DNA of 64,000 bases. Origin: Cyanobacteria bacterium UBA2566. Its GTDB lineage: Bacteria; Cyanobacteriota; Cyanobacteriia; Cyanobacteriales; Desertifilaceae. Positions within the stretch are counted from its first letter, which is position 1. Every line of letters starts with the position of its first letter. Shown here piece by piece: positions 26,312-35,051 of the stretch. The stretch spans positions 4,087-68,086 of the forward strand of contig DDLS01000183.1 of assembly GCA_002340255.1 (NCBI GenBank), given 5' to 3'. Made by a program: the position numbers and the translations under genes. Below the pieces are notes generated by a model. It had not been told where the DNA came from, did no database searches, and was given only the letters and a program-made list of their open reading frames with translations.

Positions 26312-27745
26312 CTAATCTCGTAAGACCCAAGTATCTTTACTGCCACCACCTTGAGAAGAATTGACCACTAGAGACCCCCGCTTGAGGGCCACTCTAGTTA
26401 AACCTCCAGGCATTACGGAAATATCTTTACCATAGAGAATATAGGGGCGCAAATCTACATGGCAGCCTTCGATACTCCCCTCTAATAGGGTAGGAACCCT
26501 AGATAAACACAGGGTGGGTTGGGCAATATATTTACGGGGATTGGCCTTAATCCGTTGAGCAAACTCTTCCCGTTGGGCTGAAGTTGAATTCGGACCGATC
26601 AACATGCCATAGCCGCCTGACTCATCGGCGGCTTTAACCACTAATTGTGGTAAATGGTTTAGCACATAGTCTTGTTGCTTTGGCTCCCAACACAGATAGG
26701 TGGGGACATTAGCTAAAATTGGCTCTTCGTCCAAATAATAGCGAATCATTTGGGGAACATAGGCATAAATTACCTTATCATCTGCAACTCCGGTTCCCAG
26801 GGCGTTGGCTAAAGCAACTCGTCCAGACTGATAAACTTCCATCAAACCGGGAACGCCTAACAAGGAATCGGGATTAAAGACCGTCGGATCGATAAAGCTA
26901 TCATCAATGCGACGATAGACCACATCCACCCGTTGCAGTCCCTTCGTAGTTCGCATTTGTAAGTAGCCATCAACAACGACTAGATCTCGGCCTTCGACTA
27001 ACTCAACTCCCATTTGCTGGGCTAAAAATGAATGTTCAAAATAGGCTGAGTTATATATTCCTGGAGTTAAGAGGACTACGGTGGGGTTGGGAAGATGGCT
27101 AGGAGCTAGATGGAGTAAGGTATCGAGCAAACGGCTAGGATATCGATCGACCGGTTCAATATCCATTAAGCTAAAGATTTGAGGAAAGGTACTTTTCATC
27201 ACTCGGCGATTTTCCAAGACATAGGAAACGCCAGAGGGACAACGCAAATTGTCTTCTAAAACGTACCATTGACCTTCTTTGTCGCGCACCAAGTCGGTTC
27301 CAGTAATATGACACCAAACATCTTGGGGAGGTTTGAGACCCATACAGGGTTTGAGAAAACCGGTGGCTGAGTGAATTAATTCTTCGGGAATGACCTTATC
27401 TTTAACGATCTTTTGCTGGTCATAAATATCAGCAATAAATAAATTGAGGGCTTGAATTCGTTGTTTGAGTCCTTGCTCTAGGGTTTTCCACTCCTGAGAT
27501 AAGACGATACGGGGAATGAGATCGAAGGGCAAAATCCGTTCAGTTCCTTCTTCTGCACCATAGACATTAAAGGTGACTCCCAGCTTAAACAGTCCAATTT
27601 GGGCCGCTTGTTGGCGTTGATGAAGGTGTTCGCGAGAAAGATGATTGAAATGGTCTATAAGGGGTTGACATTCGGGGCGGGGATTACCATCGGCCCCGAA
27701 GAGTTCATCGTAGAAGTCCCCTGAATCGTAGGAATCAAAGTTCAC
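26312..27745 (-). CDS. Circularly permuted ATP-grasp type 2 protein
   Basis: A 477-residue predicted amide-bond ligase. Family features are the TDLVRDKEGQWYVLEDNLRCPSG-type segment (about 150), VVKAADESGGYGMLIG (about 378) and the C-terminal DLRPYILYGKDISVMPGGLTRVAL (about 438). In the Anbu/alpha-E/transglutaminase context it is proposed to synthesise a peptide or peptide tag. The start is GTG. It is the first of the minus-strand Anbu-associated genes, separated from the alpha-E gene by two other genes. Confidence 0.93.
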   Translation of the reverse strand: MNFDSYDSGDFYDELFGADGNPRPECQPLIDHFNHLSREHLHQRQQAAQIGLFKLGVTFNVYGAEEGTERILPFDLIPRIVLSQEWKTLEQGLKQRIQALNLFIADIYDQQKIVKDKVIPEELIHSATGFLKPCMGLKPPQDVWCHITGTDLVRDKEGQWYVLEDNLRCPSGVSYVLENRRVMKSTFPQIFSLMDIEPVDRYPSRLLDTLLHLAPSHLPNPTVVLLTPGIYNSAYFEHSFLAQQMGVELVEGRDLVVVDGYLQMRTTKGLQRVDVVYRRIDDSFIDPTVFNPDSLLGVPGLMEVYQSGRVALANALGTGVADDKVIYAYVPQMIRYYLDEEPILANVPTYLCWEPKQQDYVLNHLPQLVVKAADESGGYGMLIGPNSTSAQREEFAQRIKANPRKYIAQPTLCLSRVPTLLEGSIEGCHVDLRPYILYGKDISVMPGGLTRVALKRGSLVVNSSQGGGSKDTWVLRD

Positions 27746-27943
27746 ACTAATGGGTAAAATGCGAGTGGGTTGAATACTTTTATGATATAGAGATGGAGTA
27801 GACTGGATTACTGTAACTCAGACTACAATTTTACAAAACTTTGAGTCAACCTACAGTTGCACTTGATCGGGGAGAATGTCAAAATTTTAGGGCCCTACTC
27901 TGTAGAGTCTGGGGTTGTGCAGTGGTGAGAGAGGATGTGAATT

Positions 27944-28819
27944 TTGTTGAAGGCCAATAAGGGAGGAATGGGAGTAGAAGCGATCGCGCGAGCGATAAGT
28001 CGCATTATCGCCAAATTTCTGGGAAACCGTCAATGGTTGCTACAAGCGAACTTACTTAAAAGTTTAGTTCACCGGGATTTAGCGGCTCGTTATCAGGGTT
28101 CAGTACTGGGGAATTTGTGGCCGTTGCTCAATCAACTCTCGCAGTTACTGATTTACACCTATGTGTTTTCAATTGTGCTGAAGGTGAAGCTCAATCTCCA
28201 GGGAATGGCAGCCAATAATCTCACGTTTGGGCTATGGTTATTTGCCGGACTGCTGCCCTGGACTGCATTTATGACCGGTTTGCTTCAGTCCTCAAATGCG
28301 GTGATTGGTCAACCGAATTTAGTGAAAAAGGTGGTTTTTCCCCTGGGGTTATTGCCTCTTGTGCCTGTTCTGAGCGCCTTCATTGAAAGTTCTATGGGGT
28401 TAATTGCCCTGATTGTATTGAGCGGGTTGATCACGCAGACGCTGCATCCGACGCTGTTATTGTTGCCTTTAGCATGGTTACCCCAATTGTTGCTTACGGC
28501 AGGTTTGGGCTATTTAGTCTCGGCATTAACCGTGTTTTTGCGCGATATTCCCCAAAGTTTAGCGGTGATTACCAATTTGTGGTTTTACATGACTCCCATT
28601 GTCTATCCGGTTACCATTATTCCCGAACCTTGGCGACAGTGGGTGTTTTGGCTCAATCCTTTGGCAGCGATTTCGGAAACCTACCGAGATTTGATTTTAG
28701 TGGGCCACATGCAACATTGGGGAGAATGGATGAGTGCTTTGGGCATTTCTCTGGTACTGTTGTCAGGGGGTTTGTGGGTCTATCGACGACTGCGCCCCGC
28801 GTTTGCCGATGTGATCTAG
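27944..28819 (+). CDS. ABC-2 polysaccharide export permease (Wzm-like)
   Basis: Membrane subunit of a Wzm/Wzt-type exporter with six predicted membrane helices and the amphipathic start HRDLAARYQGSVLGNLWPLL typical of the family. The modelled TTG start gives 291 residues; ATG 27968 is also possible, and both have purine-rich sequence nearby. The ATPase gene follows after 78 bp. The substrate is probably an undecaprenyl-linked O-antigen-like or capsular polysaccharide. Confidence 0.92.
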   Translation: MLKANKGGMGVEAIARAISRIIAKFLGNRQWLLQANLLKSLVHRDLAARYQGSVLGNLWPLLNQLSQLLIYTYVFSIVLKVKLNLQGMAANNLTFGLWLFAGLLPWTAFMTGLLQSSNAVIGQPNLVKKVVFPLGLLPLVPVLSAFIESSMGLIALIVLSGLITQTLHPTLLLLPLAWLPQLLLTAGLGYLVSALTVFLRDIPQSLAVITNLWFYMTPIVYPVTIIPEPWRQWVFWLNPLAAISETYRDLILVGHMQHWGEWMSALGISLVLLSGGLWVYRRLRPAFADVI

Positions 28820-28897
28820 GGAAGGGATACCCATTTATTCCTGGGAGAGTGTCGGGTTGGTTGACGATCTCACTGAACTAAAGGTATTGTAATTTTC

Positions 28898-30310
28898 ATG
28901 AGTGAAATGGCGATTTCACTAAAAGGTGTTTCTAAATCGTTTAAGCGATATGCCCATCCGGGCGATCGCCTCAAAGAGCTGTTGCTACCTGGAAAAACCA
29001 GGGGGCAAGAATTCTGGGCGCTGCATGATATTGATTTAGAAATTCCTCAAGGGCAAACCCTAGGCATTGTGGGGCGCAATGGTTCGGGAAAAAGTACCTT
29101 ACTACAAATTATTGCTGCTACCCTCACGCCAAGCACAGGTGAGGTAGAGGTGAAAGGTCGGCTATCGGCTCTGTTGGAATTGGGGAGCGGATTTAATCCG
29201 GAATTTACAGGGCGGCAGAATGTCTTTTTTAATGGTCAGTTATTGGGGTTAACGAAGGACGAAATTAAAACCAAATTTGACTCGATTGTCGCCTTTGCGG
29301 ATATCGGTGAATTTATTGAACAACCAGTAAAAACATACTCTAGTGGAATGTTCGTGCGCTTGGCATTTGCGGTGGCAACTAGTGTCGAACCCGATATTTT
29401 AGTTGTTGATGAAGCTCTATCCGTGGGAGATGAAGCGTTTCAGCGCAAATGTTTTGCTCGGATTCAGGATATTCGCGATCGCGGCGGGACAGTGTTATTT
29501 GTATCTCATGCTGCTTCTTCGGTGGTCGAATTGTGCGATCGGGCTATCCTCATGGATAAAGGCGAAATCATCCTCAGCAATAAGCCGAAATTCGTCGTCT
29601 CCAAATATCAAGAACTGATTTATGCGCCCTCAGACAAAAGCCATATCTTACGTGAAGAACTGAAAAAATCCCATCAACAGCAAACCTTTCCCACACCAGA
29701 AAAATCAGAAACCAATGGGCAATCTGCTCCCTCTAAAGACTTCCCTCATTCCCCATCCATACCCACATTAGGAGACTACTACGACCCCAATCTTAACCCC
29801 GAACATACCCTTTCCTACACCACCAGAGGCGCGGAAATTATTGACCCTCACATTGAGACCTTATCCGGTAGAATGGTCAATCATCTGATTCGCAGACAAT
29901 CCTATATCTATACATTCAAAGTCCGCTTCTCCAAAATGGCTCAAAATGTGCGCTTTGGCATGTTAATTAAAACCATTAGCGGCTTAGAATTAGGTGGAGC
30001 CTCTGTCAGCCCTTCTTTTCATAAAATTTCTCACTTTGAACCTCATCAAGTGATTACCGTTCAGTTTTCCTTTGAATGCTTTCTTCATCCCGGAGTTTAT
30101 TTCCTCAATGCCGGAGTTTCCGGAATGGTAGATGAAGAGTTTATTTATCTCGCCCGTTGTATTGATGCAGCGATGTTTCGGGTTAATCCAGATGAAGCCG
30201 TTTGTGGCAATGGCACAGTCGATTTCAAGATTGACCCCAAGTTAACTTTTGAAAGCCAATGGACAGAACCTCCAGCTCATACACTGGAAGTTCTAGAGGA
30301 TAATAGCTAG
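28898..30310 (+). CDS. ABC polysaccharide export ATPase with C-terminal Wzt domain
   Basis: A 470-residue protein. The nucleotide-binding domain (about 1-245) has Walker A GRNGSGKST, signature TYSSGMFVRLAFA and Walker B DILVVDEALSVGDE. A Ser/Pro-rich linker (about 265-300) leads to a Wzt-type beta-sandwich (about 315-460) that in homologues recognises the modified non-reducing end of the glycan. It pairs with the permease upstream. Neighbouring acyltransferase, methyltransferase and sulfotransferase domains could make such terminal modifications. Confidence 0.94.
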   Translation: MSEMAISLKGVSKSFKRYAHPGDRLKELLLPGKTRGQEFWALHDIDLEIPQGQTLGIVGRNGSGKSTLLQIIAATLTPSTGEVEVKGRLSALLELGSGFNPEFTGRQNVFFNGQLLGLTKDEIKTKFDSIVAFADIGEFIEQPVKTYSSGMFVRLAFAVATSVEPDILVVDEALSVGDEAFQRKCFARIQDIRDRGGTVLFVSHAASSVVELCDRAILMDKGEIILSNKPKFVVSKYQELIYAPSDKSHILREELKKSHQQQTFPTPEKSETNGQSAPSKDFPHSPSIPTLGDYYDPNLNPEHTLSYTTRGAEIIDPHIETLSGRMVNHLIRRQSYIYTFKVRFSKMAQNVRFGMLIKTISGLELGGASVSPSFHKISHFEPHQVITVQFSFECFLHPGVYFLNAGVSGMVDEEFIYLARCIDAAMFRVNPDEAVCGNGTVDFKIDPKLTFESQWTEPPAHTLEVLEDNS

Positions 30311-30335
30311 TTTTTAAAATCCCTACAACTCTAAG

Positions 30336-30404
30336 ATCCCCCAACCCTCTGAAAAAGGCGGGCACTCGCGAAAATTGCCCTTTTTAAAGGGGATTTCGGG
30401 GGAT
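30336..30404. repeat. Inverted repeat ATCCCCC...GGGGGAT
   Basis: A 69-bp stretch 25 bp after the Wzt stop is bounded by ATCCCCC and GGGGGAT, and has an internal CCCTTTTTAAAGGGG palindrome. This composition is common in cyanobacterial intergenic repeats. It may also end the ABC transporter transcript. Confidence 0.5.
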
Positions 30405-30446
30405 TGGCAGTGCCAAATATAGTTCAACCTCATCAACCCTAGAACT

Positions 30447-31511
30447 ATGAACAGAATAGTCCATCGTTCATCCCGATTCGATTTCATGAGATCCGTAGGA
30501 ATTTCCACGATCTTACTGTACAATCTTCCCGATTATTGCTTCAAATCCTATCGCTTCCACCTTTTCGGCACAACAGTTGATTTATCGCAGTTACACCATC
30601 TCAGTCTTCAATGTAGCTTAGGGTTATTAGTCTTTCTTGCTGGAAGTTTAATTAACCGACATCAATTAACCTTTCCGAATATCCAGACAGCCGGGAAATT
30701 TTTATTCAAAAAGCTGGCTAAACTCTTCCCGCTCTATTACCTCTCCCTTGCCCTATTTTGTTATCTCTATAGCATGTTGGATTGGGGACAAATCTTGATT
30801 CACGTTTTGGGGTTACAATTAATCTTTGCTTCTGACGGGTATCCGCCTTTACCGACGTTATGGTATGTGGGATTAATTTCAGTCTACTATAGCCTCTTCT
30901 CACTGCTCAATATTAATAAAATACCAATTCTCTACAAACTGGTAATTCTGGGGGGAGTTCTCTTAACTCTCTTCCTCAGTGCCACTTATTTGAACATTAC
31001 CGATATGCGCCTGATTTGCTATAGCTTACCCTTTATAGGGGGAATTTTAGCAGCCAAAAAGAATTGGTTTGAGGGTCGCATTTGGCGAAAAGTATTATCC
31101 TTGAACAGAGGAGTATTTTTAGCGTTCTTGCCCCTGTGCTGGTTGTGGGAAAAGAAATACAGCCTAGGAATTGAACACAACACTATTTTACTGAATTTGT
31201 TGATGTTCTCCTTTGTGCTATTGATCTATCGCCTTTCTGATGTCGTTTGTCAAAATTCGCGACTTAACCGATTATTCCACACCATAGCCTATTGCGCCTA
31301 TGGCATGTTCTTATTTCACCGTCCGATTTGGTTTGCCCTAGAGCAGATGATGCGATCGCTGTTTCTAGTGGAAAATGTCTATATCATTACTACCAGTTTA
31401 GTCTTCCTCGGCATTCCCCTGATTATCGGAATATCCTACGTGCTGCTCACTCTCTGCGATCGCTATGGTATTACTGCTTGGTATCATCCTAAGAAATTAA
31501 TCCATCAGTAG
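30447..31511 (+). CDS. Membrane-bound acyltransferase (acyltransferase-3/OafA-like)
   Basis: A 354-residue protein with about ten hydrophobic segments. It starts with RFDFMRSVGISTILLYN, similar to the RxLDxLRxxA beginning of acyltransferase-3 proteins, and has a late MFLFHRPIW segment. Family members O-acylate exported sugars. The usual catalytic His of the first helix (VxxxH) is not obvious, since the segment reads ILLYNLP, so activity is uncertain. It lies downstream of the polysaccharide exporter genes. Confidence 0.75.
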   Translation: MNRIVHRSSRFDFMRSVGISTILLYNLPDYCFKSYRFHLFGTTVDLSQLHHLSLQCSLGLLVFLAGSLINRHQLTFPNIQTAGKFLFKKLAKLFPLYYLSLALFCYLYSMLDWGQILIHVLGLQLIFASDGYPPLPTLWYVGLISVYYSLFSLLNINKIPILYKLVILGGVLLTLFLSATYLNITDMRLICYSLPFIGGILAAKKNWFEGRIWRKVLSLNRGVFLAFLPLCWLWEKKYSLGIEHNTILLNLLMFSFVLLIYRLSDVVCQNSRLNRLFHTIAYCAYGMFLFHRPIWFALEQMMRSLFLVENVYIITTSLVFLGIPLIIGISYVLLTLCDRYGITAWYHPKKLIHQ

Positions 31512-32006
31512 GATATGGGGATAGCGTAGGATATGTTAAGAATACACCCTACTGGACTTACAGCGCTTCACGCGGTAATGGGTAATGGGAAAACCATTTT
31601 TGACGTTATAGTGCCCATTTTTCAGGCTTTTCAGGGGAAAGCACTCTCAAGGAAAATTCTGATTAGCCCTCTTCTGTCACTTTCTAAAAAAGAGGCTTCA
31701 AACCCTGATTCTTTCGTTAGCGATCGCGGGCTGTAACAACGGAAATTCTAACGAATTTCCAAGAGTGACAGAAGAGGATTAGTGTACCTCATAACATCGA
31801 AAAGTGCTGTAAGTGTTATACCGTGCGATTGCGCTTCTGTCTTTCATGGAAGTATAGTAAGCGATACCCAAACAAAATGTCTGCGATCGCACCAGGTAAA
31901 CACCTCACACTCTGAAAAGGTCAGTGGCGAGTCCTAATTTTTTGGGAGAGCCAAAGCGATCTCCAAGTTGTTTCGTTCAGCACAGAGCTAGGGAAACATT
32001 CGGCGT
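31512..32006. other. Intergenic region carrying a MITE-like element
   Basis: About 495 bp between convergent genes. Its main feature is the inverted-repeat element at 31667-31777, listed separately. The ORF-like stretch around 31533-31736 reads into this element and has no coding character. A degenerate AGCGCTTCACGCG palindrome is near 31561. Confidence 0.5.
31667..31777. mobile_element. MITE-like element, copy 1
   Basis: A 111-bp element with terminal inverted repeats (CCTCTTCTGTCACT at the left, its near-complement at the right), an internal palindrome GGAAATTC..GAATTTCC and a central HIP1 site. It shares its whole length with a copy at 52933-53045. It has no coding capacity. Confidence 0.75.
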
Positions 32007-32549
32007 TTACAAACATCTTTCAAATCCCCACGGGATAGGATCTCTTCGCGAGCTAGTTTCAAAACATTGAAATTCTTGAACTTTACTATTGACTACACCA
32101 TGAGAGCGACTATAGTCAGTGGCCATAAGACCAAAAATAACCAAACCAACACCAGGACATGAATCAATAATTTCAGTGGCTAAATCATTTCTGAACTTTG
32201 AAGAATTCATTACATCCAGTGTTCGTGGATGATGTTGTGGCACTGTATTACTCTGAATAGGTCTACCCATGGTGACGTGCAGCATTTGCTCTGCGCCAGC
32301 AGGTGTAGCATCACCCCAAACTTGATCGGGCATATCTTCCCAATCAAAAGTAATAGGAATATTTTGATTCTGACTAATTTTCTGCTCAACGGAAGCCAAA
32401 GTGTTAGAACATTGAGTGTTCTCTTTGGTCAGTGCAAATGTATTGATGGGTTGTATGGAGGTTAGGTCTCTAGAAACAGCAATGGGTGATGAAGCAAAGG
32501 TGAGAGACAAGAAACTAGAAATAACCCAGATTTTGTGTTTAATAGTCAT
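32007..32549 (-). CDS. Hypothetical secreted protein
   Basis: A 180-residue protein with an N-terminal signal peptide (about 1-27). It is otherwise unrecognised. The region QNIPITFDWEDMPDQVWGDATP resembles the start of an exported beta-rich domain, and three or four Cys residues near the end could form disulfides. It lies in an accessory region of gene fragments. Confidence 0.65.
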   Translation of the reverse strand: MTIKHKIWVISSFLSLTFASSPIAVSRDLTSIQPINTFALTKENTQCSNTLASVEQKISQNQNIPITFDWEDMPDQVWGDATPAGAEQMLHVTMGRPIQSNTVPQHHPRTLDVMNSSKFRNDLATEIIDSCPGVGLVIFGLMATDYSRSHGVVNSKVQEFQCFETSSRRDPIPWGFERCL

Positions 32550-33060
32550 TATAAACTCAGTCGATTATCGTCCGCTATTTGTGTGATAGTTTCCCTCTGA
32601 TTTCAAATCTTTGAATGAGAAAGGAAAAGGGTTATTGTTGCTTGATTGCAATGACTCAGAACCAAATGTTTTGAGGACATGATGAATTTCAAACGGGGTT
32701 TAGGAAATTTCATTTATCTCTCCCTAATTGAGAACTAACACAATGATCGAGTAAAGTTTTGAGGCAACAATACCATGTCAGAAGAAAGTAATTAAGTCAC
32801 TTTAGATGAACTTTATAAAATAGAGCATAAATTACAAATCTGATGTGACTTTGATACCTATTTTTTCAATTTGTACCCGTTCGCTTCCTGTATGTACAAA
32901 GGCACGAATTTCATAATCTCCAGGTCTTTTAGAGCTGATTCCCGAAGTCGCTGAAAGTGCTTAACAGCAAGAGGTTCACTAAAATAGCAACTTTTGCCCA
33001 ATCAAGGCTAAAACCATTGATATATAAGGATTATAGCCTTCTTAAGATTTCCTTTAGGAA
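32550..33060. other. Low-density region with a gene fragment
   Basis: No complete gene is seen. The stretch contains the fragment listed at 32832-32960; the rest is AT-rich and unassigned. Confidence 0.5.
32832..32960 (-). pseudogene. C-terminal remnant of an exported-type beta-rich protein
   Basis: In one minus-strand frame about 41 codons read like a genuine protein end, with the segment RPGDYEIRAFVHTG followed by alternating charged and hydrophobic residues. An in-frame stop lies directly upstream and there is no start codon. The composition resembles a C-terminal beta-sandwich strand pair. It is best explained as a decayed gene end. Confidence 0.4.
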
Positions 33061-33498
33061 TCAGCTCTTAGGTTTAAATGTCACTGTTCCATCTTCACCC
33101 ACGCTAAAACACTCATGGTTGTAGCAATTAGTATCTCTTGATACAGGCGACATGGCAATTCGATACCCTTCAGCGTAAGGTATATTTTCAAAAGAAAAAT
33201 CAACCACAATAGGCTCTAACCGAGTGTAAGTTGTTTTCTCTGTTTTGAGATTGGCACAGGGTTTCGTGCAAGGTTCTTCAGAAGAGTCTTGTTTAAGATT
33301 TCCATTAGTTACAAATTCTTCTGATGCTCGACTGGTAGACTTATGGTTTACTTTTCCAACTTCAACAACTTCTCTTGTATCTGTCTCAGCATTTGCAGCT
33401 ACTCTTGTAGTGGTGTATACTAAAATTGAGCCAAGTGCGATCGCCAAAGATACACAAAAAGTTTTGATAAGCTGGGAGTTTTTTGTAATGGACTGCAT
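33061..33498 (-). CDS. Hypothetical exported protein
   Basis: From ATG 33498 the product has 145 residues. A GGAGAG sequence precedes this start; an upstream TTG would add 8 residues. The N-terminus has a membrane/signal segment (FCVSLAIALGSILVY), then a charged Ser/Lys/Glu-rich stretch. The C-terminal part has four Cys (EPCTKPCANL, NCYNHECF) and two beta-like segments. No family is recognised. Confidence 0.6.
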   Translation of the reverse strand: MQSITKNSQLIKTFCVSLAIALGSILVYTTTRVAANAETDTREVVEVGKVNHKSTSRASEEFVTNGNLKQDSSEEPCTKPCANLKTEKTTYTRLEPIVVDFSFENIPYAEGYRIAMSPVSRDTNCYNHECFSVGEDGTVTFKPKS

Positions 33499-33667
33499 GA
33501 TGCTCTCCTCAATTTGGTACAAATGAGGTTAGAACTCGAATCCATTATAACCAACCTCAACTGAGTATTGTCCAACACTTGCGGTATAACTCCAGTATTG
33601 TTGATATCTCACAGTTGCTGGATAACATCCTGACATAGAGCCTCCAGATTTGGATAACAACTTCGGG

Positions 33668-33836
33668 GTGATCGCTAGAATTTTTCAGAGATCGAGAAGA
33701 TGTCCAATTCCTCATTCCCATGACCAGCGCATCGCGTTATACAATAACGGTTAGTGCTATAGAAGTCCAGAGGAGTGTGAATGAGTGTGAGTAGGATTGA
33801 AAATCAACAGCTTGAAGGTGGAGTAAGCGATCGCGG
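33668..33836 (+). repeat. Direct repeat, copy A (5' region of the sulfotransferase gene)
   Basis: Closely matches copy B at 35709-35878. It includes the shared CTCATTCCCATGACCAGCGC and the first 18 codons of the methyltransferase-sulfotransferase gene. The similarity stops at a GCGATCGC (HIP1) site. Confidence 0.75.
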
Positions 33837-33840
33837 CTAG
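33781..33840 (+). pseudogene. Truncated N-terminal copy of the methyltransferase-sulfotransferase gene
   Basis: ATG followed by 18 more codons reading MSVSRIENQQLEGG..., then TAG. The intact gene at 35824 begins MTVSRIENQQLEEG. The copy is cut at a HIP1 site, after which unrelated sequence follows. Confidence 0.7.
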
Positions 33841-33910
33841 GATGCGATCGCCATAAATCCAGCCATCTTCGTTACAATGACGGGAAAACCCATTGATCGC
33901 GAGCGTTAAT

Positions 33911-34050
33911 ATGACTCAATTACTGGAAGAGGCATTCCCGAAGGTATCGCGCAGCGAATCGCCCAACTGAAGCAGTTACCCGAAGATCTACAAATTATGG
34001 TAGAAATAATTCAGGAAGACTGCGATCAGATAGACCAAGAAAATGTCTGA
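33911..34050 (+). pseudogene. Antitoxin-like short gene frameshifted by a 23-nt insertion
   Basis: It begins MTQLLEEA like the antitoxin at 35052. It is then interrupted by the repeat at 33934-33957 and resumes in another frame as IAQLKQLPEDLQ...IDQENV, ending at TGA 34050. Removing a net 23 nt restores 39 codons exactly and recreates GCGATCGC at the junction. As it stands, translation stops after 19 residues. Confidence 0.65.
33934..33957 (+). repeat. 24-bp dispersed repeat, copy 1
   Basis: ATTCCCGAAGGTATCGCGCA plus GCGA, placed within what would otherwise be a GGCGATCGCC site. Two further copies are at 34965 and 35117. Confidence 0.75.
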
Positions 34051-34270
34051 GCTAATGACCTTTGAAGAAATGAAACAGCATTATCAAGGGGAATGGTTAC
34101 TGATTGCCTATAAAGACCTTGATGATCAGATGCAGGTTATAGAAGGAGAAGTGCTGGCTCATTCTCCCAACCCGTCGCACATCTATGAAATGTTAGCTTC
34201 TATTCCTGAGCAACCCCTAGCGATCGAATATGTAGGGCAAATTCCTGAAGATGTGGCCTTTATTTTATGA
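34043..34270 (+). CDS. Small hypothetical protein paired with the aspartyl protease
   Basis: A 75-residue acidic protein beginning MSELMTFEEMKQHYQGEWLL. Similar short proteins (about 60-80 residues with a W-L-L core) commonly precede small retropepsin-like proteases in cyanobacteria. Its stop overlaps the protease start (ATGA), so the two are translationally coupled. No catalytic residues are apparent; a partner or antitoxin-like role is inferred from the arrangement only. Confidence 0.7.
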   Translation: MSELMTFEEMKQHYQGEWLLIAYKDLDDQMQVIEGEVLAHSPNPSHIYEMLASIPEQPLAIEYVGQIPEDVAFIL

Positions 34271-34665
34271 GTTCTCGTAGAATCTATCGCCTAAATCGAC
34301 AGGGGAATTTACTTTGGTTGAGAGCATCAGTAGGACGAGCTAGGGAAAGTCCCATTGTTTTAAGATTATTGCTTGATACAGGCTCAAGTTATACTGTGTT
34401 GCCCTGCCAAATCCTAGAATGTTTAGGGTGTGACTTGAAACACCCCCTTCAAACCACTACGATTGTGACTGTTTCAGCTACCGTAAAATTGCCGATTGTC
34501 TCTGTTCCTTGGTTTAATTGTTTAGGAGTCCGTAAAGAGAATTTTTCTGTAGTAGCGATGGATTTACCTCTGAGTTCTTTTGCCAATGGACTATTAGGAA
34601 TTGATTTTCTCAGGGAAGAAAAGGCAATTATTGATGTTTTTAAAGGTGAAATTTCCTTGAGTTAA
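34267..34665 (+). CDS. Retropepsin-like aspartyl protease domain protein
   Basis: A 132-residue single-domain protein with the catalytic signature LLLDTGSSYTVLP (about 36-48) and the hydrophobic GLLGIDFLRE segment (about 103-112), as in DUF1758/retropepsin-like families. It would act as a homodimer. No signal peptide is visible, so it is cytoplasmic. The gene overlaps the upstream 75-codon ORF by 4 bp. Confidence 0.85.
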   Translation: MSSRRIYRLNRQGNLLWLRASVGRARESPIVLRLLLDTGSSYTVLPCQILECLGCDLKHPLQTTTIVTVSATVKLPIVSVPWFNCLGVRKENFSVVAMDLPLSSFANGLLGIDFLREEKAIIDVFKGEISLS

Positions 34666-34691
34666 GTTGGCTTTGCTACAACAAAGATTTT

Positions 34692-34922
34692 ATGAAGAAG
34701 GAAACGAATAACATTAATAATGAAATGGATGATGAACTGCGACCTGAGTATGATTTTTCCCAGTTAACAGGGGGAATTAAAGGAAAATATGTGGAACGTT
34801 ATCGAGCAGGCAATAATCTAGTTTTGCTTGATCCTGATGTGGCAAAAGCATTTCCAAGTGAAGAATCTGTGAATGAAGCCTTACGATTATTGATGGAAAT
34901 CGCACAACGCCAGAGCCGCTAA
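34692..34922 (+). CDS. Antitoxin-like small protein
   Basis: A 76-residue protein: an acidic N-terminus, then PEYDFSQLTGGIKGKYVERY and the C-terminal VNEALRLLMEIA. This arrangement is common in small cyanobacterial proteins of toxin-antitoxin loci, resembling BrnA-like or CopG-like antitoxins. No toxin gene follows directly. Function is inferred from similarity in form and setting. Confidence 0.7.
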   Translation: MKKETNNINNEMDDELRPEYDFSQLTGGIKGKYVERYRAGNNLVLLDPDVAKAFPSEESVNEALRLLMEIAQRQSR

Positions 34923-34964
34923 TCATTTATGAGAAAATGGCCTCTCATGGGAAAATGGGGGGGC

Positions 34965-34988
34965 ATTCCCGAAGGTATAGCGGAGCGA
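34965..34988 (+). repeat. 24-bp dispersed repeat, copy 2
   Basis: ATTCCCGAAGGTATAGCGGA plus GCGA; its last four bases form part of a perfect GCGATCGC. It lies in the region upstream of the second antitoxin gene. Confidence 0.7.
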
Positions 34989-35051
34989 TCGCTATAAACC
35001 CAGTCAGTTTCGTTAGAATAACGGGCAAAGCCATCGATTGGGAGCGTGAAT

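Larger units (their letters stand above)
33499..33910. other. Intergenic region with copy A of a direct repeat
   Basis: It contains copy A of the 167-bp direct repeat (33668-33836) and, after it, sequence (33843-33910) that matches 34986-35051 upstream of the second antitoxin gene. No intact gene. Confidence 0.6.

Noticed and set aside
31533..31736. ORF of 67 codons after the acyltransferase
   Set aside because: It runs into the MITE-like element and includes intergenic palindromes; composition is not coding-like.
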